From: Gammaproteobacteria bacterium | GTDB taxonomy: Bacteria; Pseudomonadota; Gammaproteobacteria; Steroidobacterales; Steroidobacteraceae | Assembly (NCBI GenBank): GCA_017577615.1 | Contig: PKRE01000001.1 | Location: forward strand, 682,001 to 746,000 | DNA length: 64,000 nt | Reading direction: 5' to 3' | Shown here: positions 23,948 through 32,383 of the stretch, piece by piece | How positions within the stretch are numbered: position 1 is the stretch's first letter | Layout: each line of letters opens with the position of its first letter | Notes under the pieces: generated by a model | Database searches by the model: none | The model's input: the letters and a program-made list of their open reading frames with translations, nothing else | What the model was told of the DNA's origin: nothing | Translations under genes and position numbers: made by a program

Positions 23948-25015
23948 ATGCTGAACACCGCCTCCCGACGCGTGCTGCTTCGGCTCGCACTTGTCGGTGC
24001 GCTCGCGACCGTCACTGCTCTTCTGCTCGGCTCGCTTGGTCGGTGGTTCTGGCCGTTCGATCTGCTGACACACTTTCATGTGCATTGGGCAGCAATCTTG
24101 CTGTTGTGCGCGGTTCTGCTGTTCGCGCTTCGCGAACGGAGAAGCGGAGCAATTGCGACGGTTGCGGCAGGGCTGGCTGCCATTCCCATCGTTGGCTATC
24201 TGGTACCCGAGGGAGCATCGCATCCGCAAGAAGCGCCGGTCCTCCGCGCACTGTCGCTCAACGCTTGGTTTCGTAACAGCGATCCGTTGCGGTTGGTCGA
24301 CTACATCGAGACGAGCGCCGCCGACGTGGTCGTGCTGCAGGAGGTTTCAGAGAGCAAAGCCCGTGCATTGAGCGCGAGGCTTGAGAGCTACCCACATGTA
24401 TACGTCGAGGGCGCCGGTGAGACCGACGTCGTGCTGTTCTCGCGCTGGCCGATCACACAGGCACAGGTCGTGCAGCTAGCCGAGGGCGGTGTCGCGGCGC
24501 TTCGGGCAGACATCGCCTGGCATGGCGAAACGATCGTGATCGTGGGGGTGCATCTACATTGGCCGATCGGCTCGCGCTCGTCCGCTCGGCGCAATGCTGA
24601 GCTCAACGGGCTCGCGGTGTTCGCTCAGGCGCAGACCGGGCCGGTCGTGCTACTCGGCGACTTCAATGTCACACCGTGGTCGCCGCACTTCAAGGCCTTC
24701 GTGCAAGCGTCGCGTTTGCGCGATTGCGCGCTCGGGCACGGGCTCGATCCAACCTGGCCCTCGCAGCTCCTATTGTTGGGTATCCGCATCGACCACTGTT
24801 TCATGTCGCCACATTGGCGAGCGCTCGATGCGCACGTCGGTCCTCGCGTCGGATCGGATCATCGACCGATCATCGTGGATCTGATCTTGACGCACGCCTC
24901 GAATCAGCACGGGCGTGCTGAGGACAACAAAGAGGAAAAACCCACTTCTACCACCTACCGCAGCGCCGCCTTGGACGCTGTGCGCCAACGCGACTCCAGG
25001 CGTTGGCTGGCATAG
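23948..25015 (+). CDS. Membrane-anchored endonuclease/exonuclease/phosphatase (EEP) family protein
   Basis: 355 residues. Two or three hydrophobic helices (about 10-85) precede an EEP domain. Catalytic motifs are in order: LNAW (Asn), LQEV (Glu), GVHLHWP (His), LLGDFN (Asp/Asn), IDHCF and GSDHRPI (Asp-His). It acts on a phosphodiester, but whether on nucleic acid, lipid or another substrate is not shown; the domain lies outside the membrane. A strong Shine-Dalgarno (GGAGGA) precedes the ATG. Its last ~60 bp overlap the convergent gene on the minus strand. Confidence 0.87.
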   Translation: MLNTASRRVLLRLALVGALATVTALLLGSLGRWFWPFDLLTHFHVHWAAILLLCAVLLFALRERRSGAIATVAAGLAAIPIVGYLVPEGASHPQEAPVLRALSLNAWFRNSDPLRLVDYIETSAADVVVLQEVSESKARALSARLESYPHVYVEGAGETDVVLFSRWPITQAQVVQLAEGGVAALRADIAWHGETIVIVGVHLHWPIGSRSSARRNAELNGLAVFAQAQTGPVVLLGDFNVTPWSPHFKAFVQASRLRDCALGHGLDPTWPSQLLLLGIRIDHCFMSPHWRALDAHVGPRVGSDHRPIIVDLILTHASNQHGRAEDNKEEKPTSTTYRSAALDAVRQRDSRRWLA

Positions 25016-25428
25016 AAGAGCTCCACGGTGCGCACTCCCTTCAAGCGACGACTCGAGCGGCGCACTTCGCGCAACAATCGCAGCAGCAGGTGCCGATTCG
25101 CCTTTGGTCCGCCGCTCGCATATTCGGCCGCAATGCCAATGTGCATGACGGTCACATGCTCGATGTCCGCGCGCGTGTAGACCGCAACGCCGACTGGCCG
25201 ACCGGTACGCTTCTCGATAGCGAACAACGACTGCACGTCGGGCACGTTCTTCATGAAAATGCGCAACCGATCGCCGTCTGCGACGATCTCGGGCGAACCG
25301 AAGCGTTCCACCGCATGCGCAATGCAATCCGCGTAGCGCGCTTGACAAGCGTTGAAGTACAACAGCATCTCGAGCTGCGAGCGCTGCTGCACGGGCACGT
25401 ACGATCTGAACTCGATCTCGGTGTCCAT
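24955..25428 (-). CDS. Small GNAT-fold-like protein, function unknown
   Basis: 157 residues from the ATG at 25428 (a longer start at 25455 adds nine residues). The C-terminal half VTVMHIGIAAEYASGGPKAN, followed by a Leu/Arg-rich helix, resembles the central strand and CoA-binding helix of N-acetyltransferases, but a clear Q/RxxGxG/A loop is missing. Composition and codon use match the neighbours. It converges on and overlaps the end of the EEP gene, so transcription of the two may interfere. Function not recognised. Confidence 0.6.
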   Translation of the reverse strand: MDTEIEFRSYVPVQQRSQLEMLLYFNACQARYADCIAHAVERFGSPEIVADGDRLRIFMKNVPDVQSLFAIEKRTGRPVGVAVYTRADIEHVTVMHIGIAAEYASGGPKANRHLLLRLLREVRRSSRRLKGVRTVELFYASQRLESRWRTASKAALR

Positions 25429-26043
25429 AGTCCTCCGACCAGCCCGATCCGGCACGGCGCAATCATGAGCACGACAGGGCCGCTTGTCGAGCGCTGCGAG
25501 CGCGCAAGGACGTCATAAGTCGTTGCCCAAGCAAGGGAAATGAGCGAGTGTCGCAGGAATGCGTCACGCTGTGGCTCGGTGCGACGCAGCATAAGTTCTT
25601 GATTTTCTGCACAGAGATTATGTCGGGTCAGCCACTTGTGGCAGGGAAGGTACGAAGTGTGATCGGTGCAGCACGCCATCTCTTTGCGCGGGCGAACAGG
25701 TATATTCCCCGCCACAAGCGCGCGCAAAGCGCGCATCTGCTTCAGCGCGCGCCGCTCGTGCCGATACGATTTTTCGACAAGGTAGCAATCAGCAATTGGC
25801 CTAGGCGCGCGGCGCCAAAAAACACCGAATCGAATGGCAAAAATTTGAACTAGCTCAAATTTTGACACTTCAAAACCGGGAACTAGTTCGAGCACCGTTG
25901 CACAGCTTATTGTCAGATAAGCGCACTACAAATCTGCCGACGTAAACGCGTCCATACCCATACATAACACGCGTCGTTCGGCATTCAGGTGCGCTACAGC
26001 TGGCCGCTGTCGCATCGACTATTGTCGATTACAGGGGATAGTG
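25429..26043. other. 615-bp intergenic region with an AT-rich dyad, promoter region of the chemosensory operon
   Basis: No convincing gene. It holds a 9-bp perfect inverted repeat AAAATTTGA (25840-25848) / TCAAATTTT (25855-25863) around ACTAGC, then a 10-bp palindrome GAACTAGTTC (25880-25889) that repeats the core GAACTAG. TTGACA occurs at 25862-25867 overlapping the dyad, but a -10 is not clear. AGGGG (26032-26036) is the Shine-Dalgarno of the next gene. The dyad and palindrome are the likely operators. Confidence 0.45.
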
Positions 26044-28290
26044 ATGGGCATCTTTGATCTCGGCCGGTACAAAGGAATCGTCTTCGCGATCACGGGATTT
26101 CTCGTGTTCATCGCGATCATTCTTGCCTTCAACCATGGCATCGCCGGCCGATTTGGTCACAGCGTCGCTGGCGTCAAGCATCTCACGCAATTGCAGGCTC
26201 AGCCTACGGCGATACACGAGGCGAGCGTCGCCCTCGCCGCGCAGCTGCGCGACGGTCAGCCCGTCGAGCAGCAGATCGAGGCCTTGAACAAGGCTGCGCG
26301 AGCCTACGATACGGCGCTTGGTGGACTGGCGAGCGGCGGCTACATCACCACCAACGACGGACAGACCATTGAGCTCCCGACGCTGAGGAGCAGCGAGGCG
26401 CAAGATCTGCTCGAGAACGGCGCCAAGATCTGGGAGGACTGGAAGAAAAGGCTCGCACCGGTGCTGCAGTTCGGCGGCTCCCCTTACGTCGCCGAGCACA
26501 CGGGCGCCGCCGAGGCAAATGCAGAGCAAACGGCTCAACCGCAGTACAACCCGCGCGGCCGCCGCCTCGTTGCCGCCGTTAACGAGTTGAACGACTACGG
26601 TGCGGCTTCCCATACGCAGCTCGGCACGATCATGGCGGATCTCGCGGCGCTCGTCGAAGCGGCGAGCGATGGCGATGCGCGCCTCCTGAAGAACCTGCAA
26701 GTTGGCGGCATGGTCGCGGCGCTCGTGCTGCTGGCGGCGATCTTCTTCTACTTCGCGCGCAATCTTCGCAAGGAGGAGATCATTGCGAATCGCGCGCGCA
26801 AGGAAACTCAGGACATTCTGCGCACCGTGAACGAAGGTCTCTTCCTGCTGGACAGGGACTTGAGGATCGGCAGCGAGCGCTCGTTGGCGCTGAACACCAT
26901 TTTCAGGCGCGACGATTTCACCGGATTGACGTTCGATCAGCTGCTGAAGGACATCGTGCCTGAGAAGACGCTACGCACCGCCATGGATTACGTTGCGTTG
27001 CTATGGGGCGATCGCGTCAACGAGAAGCTGGTCAAGACAATCAACCCCTTGTCCGAAGTCGAAGTGCACTTCGAGAACCCTGCGGGCGGCTTCGATACCC
27101 ACTATCTCGAGTTCGACTTCAACCGCGTGAAATCCGATGGAACCATGTCGCACCTGCTCGTCACCGTCAACGACGTGACGAAGCGCGTGATGCTCGCCCG
27201 CGAGCTGCAGGAGTCGCAAGAGAAGGCACAAGCACAGCTCGATCTATTGCTGCGCATTCTCCACATCGAGCCGGACAGCTTGACGGCGTTCCTGTCCGAT
27301 GCCGAAGTCTCGCTGAAGATGGTCAATTCGATTCTGAAGGAACCTGCACGCGAGGAATCCGCGTTCCGCGCCAAGATCGACGGCATCTATCGTCAGGTGC
27401 ACGCCGTGAAAGGCGAGGCCGCCGCGCTCGGCTTGAAGACCGTCGAGCAGCGCGCGCATGCCTTCGAGGAGTCGCTTAACGATCTGAAGAATCGGCCCAC
27501 GCTCTCGGGTAACGATTTCCTGCCGCTCGTGGTCAAGCTCGACGACTTGTTCAATCACTTGGCTCAGGTCCGCGAGATGCTCGGACGGCTCGTGGACTTG
27601 CACCAAGCGATCGCGACACGCCGCCGAGCCGGCGGCCAAATGGCGCCCGAGAAGGTCGATCAGTGGCTCGCTGGTCAGCAAGACGCGGAAGGCGAAGCCC
27701 AAGCGGAGACGAGCGAGGAAACGAGCAGCAGTCTCGTGCGCACACTCGAGGATCTGGCGGCGCGCGTTGCGAACAGTCAATCGAAGCAAGTCGCGCTGCA
27801 TTGCAGCGGCTTGGAGAATGTCCCGCCTGCCTATCGCAAGGCCGTCAAGGACATTGCCATTCAGCTCGTCCGCAACGCGGTCGTGCACGGCATCGAGGAG
27901 CCGAGCGAACGCGTCAAGGCACAGAAGTCTCAGGTCGGCACACTCTCGGTCGAGTTCGCGCGGCGCAAGGATGGCTACGAGCTCGTCGTGCAGGACGACG
28001 GTCGCGGCTTACAGCTCGAGCGCATCAAGGAAGTAGCCGTCGAGCGTGGGCTCATTACGCCCGCGCAAGCGGCGACGCTCGATGCCAGACAGACGATGGC
28101 CCTCATTTTCCGGCCCGGTTTCTCGACCGCGGACCGTGTCACCACTGACGCGGGCCGCGGCGCAGGCATGGACCTTGTGCGCGTTCTCGTGGCCGAGCTC
28201 GGCGGACGCGTCGGTCTAGCCTCTGCAGGGGGGAAGTTCTCGAAGTTCAAGATTTGGCTGCCCGCTAACGAGCGCGCAGTAGCTGCGTAA
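26044..28290 (+). CDS. Membrane-bound CheA-like hybrid kinase (sensor, PAS, HPt, HATPase; no CheW domain)
   Basis: 748 residues. An N-terminal TM helix (about 10-32), a periplasmic ~180-residue helical sensor and a second TM (about 218-238) precede a PAS-like domain (about 255-390). Next comes an HPt domain with HAVKG (phospho-accepting His453), then a CheA-type ATPase with N-box QLVRNAVVHGIEEP, G1 DDGRGLQ, F-box FRPGFSTADRVT and G2 GRGAGMDLV. There is no C-terminal CheW-like P5 domain and no P2. So it is a stand-alone transmembrane CheA-like kinase that phosphorylates its own HPt. ATG 26044 follows a GTG at 26041; AGGGG spacing favours 26044. First gene of an operon with CheY, CheX and a TonB fusion. 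Confidence 0.85.
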   Translation: MGIFDLGRYKGIVFAITGFLVFIAIILAFNHGIAGRFGHSVAGVKHLTQLQAQPTAIHEASVALAAQLRDGQPVEQQIEALNKAARAYDTALGGLASGGYITTNDGQTIELPTLRSSEAQDLLENGAKIWEDWKKRLAPVLQFGGSPYVAEHTGAAEANAEQTAQPQYNPRGRRLVAAVNELNDYGAASHTQLGTIMADLAALVEAASDGDARLLKNLQVGGMVAALVLLAAIFFYFARNLRKEEIIANRARKETQDILRTVNEGLFLLDRDLRIGSERSLALNTIFRRDDFTGLTFDQLLKDIVPEKTLRTAMDYVALLWGDRVNEKLVKTINPLSEVEVHFENPAGGFDTHYLEFDFNRVKSDGTMSHLLVTVNDVTKRVMLARELQESQEKAQAQLDLLLRILHIEPDSLTAFLSDAEVSLKMVNSILKEPAREESAFRAKIDGIYRQVHAVKGEAAALGLKTVEQRAHAFEESLNDLKNRPTLSGNDFLPLVVKLDDLFNHLAQVREMLGRLVDLHQAIATRRRAGGQMAPEKVDQWLAGQQDAEGEAQAETSEETSSSLVRTLEDLAARVANSQSKQVALHCSGLENVPPAYRKAVKDIAIQLVRNAVVHGIEEPSERVKAQKSQVGTLSVEFARRKDGYELVVQDDGRGLQLERIKEVAVERGLITPAQAATLDARQTMALIFRPGFSTADRVTTDAGRGAGMDLVRVLVAELGGRVGLASAGGKFSKFKIWLPANERAVAA

Positions 28291-28319
28291 GACAAGAAGA
28301 CTGCTTCTAGAGGGCACTC

Positions 28320-28739
28320 ATGGCGCTTGCATCCGCACAACCTGGACCGTTGACGAAGCGAAAGCTCAAGCTCATGATCTGCGACGATTCCAATATCATT
28401 CGTCGCAAGATCGAGCGTGAGCTGCGGATCGACTGTTTGCAGGTCATCGCGACTGCATCGAATGGTAAGCAGGCCATCGAAGCCTTCCGCAAAGAACCAG
28501 CGGATGTCGTCACGATGGACATCACGATGCCCGAGATGGACGGCATCGAATGCGTCGAGCACCTGGTCAAGATGAAGCCCGACGTGTTGATTCTCGTCAT
28601 CTCGGCACTCTCCGATAAAGCGACCGCGATCGAAGCCTTGAAGAAGGGGGCAAATGGTTTCCTGTGCAAACCGTTTACCGACCGCCAGCTCACGGAAGCG
28701 CTCGAGGAGCTTTTGAGAGGCGCCGGCAATGTTGACTAG
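28320..28739 (+). CDS. CheY-like single-domain response regulator
   Basis: 139 residues, one receiver domain. The acidic pair is CDD (22-23), the phospho-acceptor Asp67 in TMDITMPEMDG, Ser/Thr in VISALSD and the Lys in LCKPF. No output domain. It should take phosphate from the HPt of the kinase 29 bp upstream. Its last 11 bases overlap the next gene, indicating coupled translation. Confidence 0.9.
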   Translation: MALASAQPGPLTKRKLKLMICDDSNIIRRKIERELRIDCLQVIATASNGKQAIEAFRKEPADVVTMDITMPEMDGIECVEHLVKMKPDVLILVISALSDKATAIEALKKGANGFLCKPFTDRQLTEALEELLRGAGNVD

Positions 28740-29178
28740 AGTCGAACTTGAAACCTTTGTCGAAGGAACGACGCACTATTTCGCAACTGCTGCGAATCAA
28801 CCTGCGTCCGTCGGCTCTCCCTACCTCGTTCAGAACGGGCGACCGACGGTGCAAGAGTTCACCGGCATCATCAACATCGCGGGCAAGCGTCGCGGAGTCG
28901 TCTACTTCACTGCTTCGCGTCCGATGCTCACTGTGATGTTGATGCGTATGGGTGAAACAGAGCTCACCCACGAGAACATGTGCGACCTCGTGGGCGAAGT
29001 GGCGAATACGATCTCGGGTAACGCACGGCGCGATTTCGGCAAAGACTTCATGATTTCTGTTCCGACCGTCGTGGCCGGCGAGCCGGAGAAGGTCGTGACG
29101 CCAGAGAACGTTCGCTCATTCGTCATACCCATCAACTGGCGTAGCCATTCGGCACAGTTGGTGGTGTGCCTGGAGTAA
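28729..29178 (+). CDS. cheX: CheX-like chemotaxis phosphatase
   Basis: 149 residues. The CheX/CheC catalytic pattern ExxN is present in GEVANTISGNA (Glu90, Asn93), the surface that dephosphorylates CheY-P. One catalytic helix as in CheX. Located between a CheY and a TonB fusion gene and overlapping both (11 and 13 bases), it most likely terminates the signal of the adjacent CheY. Confidence 0.87.
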   Translation: MLTRVELETFVEGTTHYFATAANQPASVGSPYLVQNGRPTVQEFTGIINIAGKRRGVVYFTASRPMLTVMLMRMGETELTHENMCDLVGEVANTISGNARRDFGKDFMISVPTVVAGEPEKVVTPENVRSFVIPINWRSHSAQLVVCLE

Positions 29179-30980
29179 GCGACCGAACGCTTCGAGAACG
29201 CTTGAGAAATGCAGTGCAAAGCACGGGGCACGACGGAGCACTCGCCGCGACACCCGCGAGCGCGCCGGTCGGACAACTCATCGATGTCGTCGTCCTGACC
29301 TCGGATGTCGGCCTCCTCGCAGCCCTGCGGGAGGCTTCCGGCCCCGAGCATGCAATCTGGCACGCGACGACGGCGGAAGCCGCCGTCGATTACCTGGTCG
29401 GCGGGCGTTGCGGGATCCTCGTCGCCGACCTCGGGACGCTTCGCGGCGACGCTGCGGGATTGCTCGCCAGTTTGCATACGCAATTCCCCGAATTGGTGCT
29501 GCTCGCCGCCGGACGTCGCGATGAGGAATCAACCGTCGCCGCGCTCGTGAGCGACGGGCGAATCTACCGTTTCTTGCACAAACCTGTCTCGCCGGCGCGT
29601 GCACAGCTCTTTCTGAGCGCCGCCGCGCGTCGCTACTACGAGGTTCGTGAGAGCGAGCCGCCCATGCTCACGACTATGCGGATGGTGGCTCGCCGGCCGC
29701 GTGGTCTGCGGGCCGCTGTCGCGGCGCTCGCGCTCATCGTGATCGTGGGTGCGGCCATCGTGTGGCGCGCTACGAGCTCGACGAATGCGCAGCGCGGTGC
29801 GCCAGAAAGCGAGCAGAGCGCACAGGAGCAGGTCGCCGAGCTCCTCGGTCGAGCAAACATTGCGCTCGCCACCGGGCGCTTAATCGAGCCTCGGGGCGAC
29901 AACGCGCTCGACCTCTATCGTGAAGTGTTGGCGGTGGTGCCGAATCATCCTGAAGCGGCTGCCGGCATTGCGCGCGTGGTCGCGGCGCTCGAGGCACAGG
30001 TGTCCGCCGCGCTCGCGGCACGCGATCCGCAAACCGGTGCGGCCGCCCTCGCGGCATTGCGACGAGCTCAACCCGACCACCCGCGGTATGCACAGTTCTA
30101 TGACGAGTTGATTTCGCTGTCCCGCTCGTTGGCGCCGGCAAGTCCGGCGCGCGTCACGAGGCGCCCGACGGTGCGGCGCAACGTCGAGGAAGATGCAGCA
30201 GCATGGCCGTCCCTGAGCGAGACGGCAGCGGAATCGGCAGATTCCTTCGCTGACGAAGAAGTCGACGCGCCCTTGATCGATACGCTCGATGCCGCAACCG
30301 ACGAGGAGGCTGAGCCCGATAGTGCTGCACTGCTTGCAGAAACAGAGTCGACAGAGACTCCCGAGGAGAGCGCAGCGCACGAGGACGCACGGGAGCAACT
30401 GGCGCTCGCTGTGCGTCTACGCGAGCGAGGTTTGCTGATCGATCCGCCGGAGAACAATGCGTTTGATCGCCTGCTGGTGCTGCTGGCTCAGCATTCGCAC
30501 TTCATTGAGGTCGATGTCGAGCGCCAGCGACTCGCTCTGGCGCTCGTCGAGCACGCCCGCACTCATCTCGCCGCAGGCGATCTCGAGCAAACGGAGCTGT
30601 ATCTCGATAAAGTGGCACGGATCGCGCCCGACTTGGCTTCCCTGCGCGCGCTCCGGGTTCAGCTAGAGACGGCTCGAGCAGAGCGCGAGCGTGATCGCGT
30701 CGTCCCCGCTGCGGCCTTGAAGCGTACACGCGAAGTCCGACCGGAATATCCTCGCGACGCACAGAGCCGCGGGATCGAAGGCTGGGTAGATGTCGAATTC
30801 ACGATCGCTGCGGATGGCACGACGCGTGACCTGATCGTGCGCGATGCCGAGCCCCGCGGCATCTTCGACCGCTCGGCGCTCGAGGCGTTGCGTCGCTGGC
30901 GATTCGAGCCGATCGTCAGAGACGGTCGCGCGGTGGAGCAGCGCGCGACCATCAGGTTGCACTATCGGCTAGCAGATTAG
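29166..30980 (+). CDS. Receiver-like / TM / helical-repeat / TonB C-terminal fusion protein
   Basis: 604 residues in a frame that begins at GTG 29166 inside cheX (alternatives TTG 29202, GTG 29214). A cytoplasmic receiver-like domain (about 38-155) keeps an Asp (VADLG) and the KP motif (FLHKPVS) but lacks the full N-terminal acidic pair. A TM helix (about 178-196) leads to a periplasmic region with TPR-like helical units. Two of these carry the motif RLIEPRGDNALDLYREVL / LLIDPPENNAFDRLLVLL. The end (about 515-604) is a TonB C-terminal domain with EYPRDAQSRGIEGWVDVEFT and RWRFEPIV. It is paralogous to the gene at 44647. TonB-type energy or force transfer under phosphorelay control is an inference. 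Confidence 0.8.
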   Translation: MPGVSDRTLRERLRNAVQSTGHDGALAATPASAPVGQLIDVVVLTSDVGLLAALREASGPEHAIWHATTAEAAVDYLVGGRCGILVADLGTLRGDAAGLLASLHTQFPELVLLAAGRRDEESTVAALVSDGRIYRFLHKPVSPARAQLFLSAAARRYYEVRESEPPMLTTMRMVARRPRGLRAAVAALALIVIVGAAIVWRATSSTNAQRGAPESEQSAQEQVAELLGRANIALATGRLIEPRGDNALDLYREVLAVVPNHPEAAAGIARVVAALEAQVSAALAARDPQTGAAALAALRRAQPDHPRYAQFYDELISLSRSLAPASPARVTRRPTVRRNVEEDAAAWPSLSETAAESADSFADEEVDAPLIDTLDAATDEEAEPDSAALLAETESTETPEESAAHEDAREQLALAVRLRERGLLIDPPENNAFDRLLVLLAQHSHFIEVDVERQRLALALVEHARTHLAAGDLEQTELYLDKVARIAPDLASLRALRVQLETARAERERDRVVPAAALKRTREVRPEYPRDAQSRGIEGWVDVEFTIAADGTTRDLIVRDAEPRGIFDRSALEALRRWRFEPIVRDGRAVEQRATIRLHYRLAD

Positions 30981-32311
30981 CCGTTCACCTGTTCCGCCTG
31001 CGGCTGCGCTTGAGCCGCAGTGGTCTTCTCGAAGCGTCGCCCGAGCCACCATCCGATCAAGCCCCATGCGGCAGCCACCGCCGCGCCAAGCAGCGCTACG
31101 CCCGCTGCACCAACGCCTGCGGCGCTCAGCCCTGAATTGACTTGTGCTGCCAGCGCGTCCGCCCCGCGATACACCGGCACGTCGTTGACGTTCTTCGCCT
31201 TGTACTTGGTCTCTTTGTCGAGCGGCGAATAGAGCATTTCGCGCCCGGGTCGAATGAATGCATATTCGCATGCCCGCCGCAGCACGAACACGACCGCCAG
31301 CACTGCAAATGTGCCGGTCGCTGCCAGCGCCAGGAATCCGAACACCATTGCGAACGGCACGATGGTCAGCAGCGCGGTCACCCCGAAGCGTTCCGCGATG
31401 CGCCCAGTCAGGAAAACCTGCGACAGGATCGTGAGTGTCTGCACGATCCAGTCCAGCCGCGCAAAGATCCGCGTCCGCTCGGTTGTGTCGGGAAACGTCA
31501 GCTCGACCAGCCGAAGCTGCTCGAAATACAAGAACGTATTGACCGTCGAGATCATCACGATGAACAGCGCGATGCCGAGCAGATACGGCGAACGCAGCAC
31601 GAGTGTGAAGCCGGCGAACGGATTGCCACCAATGGGCCGGTCGGATCGTGCCTGCTGTGCACTCGCGCTCGAAGGTGCGCTCTCATGCCAGATACGCAGC
31701 AGGACGCGCTGCGCGACGATGGCTGCAAAGAACAAACCCGCCCCTAGAAAGAGGATGCCACTGTTGCCGATACGCTCCACGAGCATATCCGAGATGAACG
31801 GGCCGACGAGCGCACCGGCCGTGCCGCCTGCGGCAATGACGCCGAACAGTCGCTTCGTCTGCTCGCTGTTGAACAGCTCGAGTAGGAAGCTCCAAAACAT
31901 CGAGATCAGGAACAGGTTCAGTACGCTGATGAAGACGTAGAAAAACTGCCCGACGCCGATGCTGATCGTCTCACCCTGCAAGGCCACGCCGACCAATGCG
32001 AGCACGCCGCCGACGAAGCCGTAAGTCAGCGGGAGGAAAGTCGTCCGACGAAAGCGCGCAACGATCCATCCATAAAGCGGCACGATCGCGAGCGAGGCGA
32101 TCCACGTGACCACCCACAGGTCAGCAACCCGATCGCGCCCGAGCAGCGTGCCGACCGTCTCGCGAACCGGCCGTACGGCGAAATAGCCCGCCCAGAAACA
32201 GAAAAAGAGCAGGAACGCTGCGACAACCGCGGGTGCTTCGTGTGCATGAATCGGTGCTAGGCGCGACAGCAGCCGTGCGAGCGGGTTGCTAGGTTGTGAG
32301 GAGTTCATCAC
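30977..32311 (-). CDS. NTP/NDP-exchanger-like MFS transporter
   Basis: 444 residues with about 12 hydrophobic segments. The first helix region CFWAGYFAVRPVRETVG and the block MFWSFLLELFNSEQTKRLFG match bacterial relatives of the Npt1/Npt2 ATP/ADP translocase family, which in free-living bacteria are MFS-like transporters of unproven substrate. The stop codon overlaps that of the convergent TonB fusion gene by four bases. It lies downstream of the two M16 genes on the same strand and may be co-transcribed. Confidence 0.75.
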   Translation of the reverse strand: MMNSSQPSNPLARLLSRLAPIHAHEAPAVVAAFLLFFCFWAGYFAVRPVRETVGTLLGRDRVADLWVVTWIASLAIVPLYGWIVARFRRTTFLPLTYGFVGGVLALVGVALQGETISIGVGQFFYVFISVLNLFLISMFWSFLLELFNSEQTKRLFGVIAAGGTAGALVGPFISDMLVERIGNSGILFLGAGLFFAAIVAQRVLLRIWHESAPSSASAQQARSDRPIGGNPFAGFTLVLRSPYLLGIALFIVMISTVNTFLYFEQLRLVELTFPDTTERTRIFARLDWIVQTLTILSQVFLTGRIAERFGVTALLTIVPFAMVFGFLALAATGTFAVLAVVFVLRRACEYAFIRPGREMLYSPLDKETKYKAKNVNDVPVYRGADALAAQVNSGLSAAGVGAAGVALLGAAVAAAWGLIGWWLGRRFEKTTAAQAQPQAEQVNG

Positions 32312-32383
32312 ACGTCTCCCGAAACGATCGCGCTGAGAGGTAGAGGAGTCACACCCGCGGCTCGACCCGTGTCGCCAGCCACG

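Noticed and set aside
25548..25853. 101-codon plus-strand frame
   Set aside because: No Shine-Dalgarno, no recognisable domain; lies in the likely regulatory region of the chemosensory operon.
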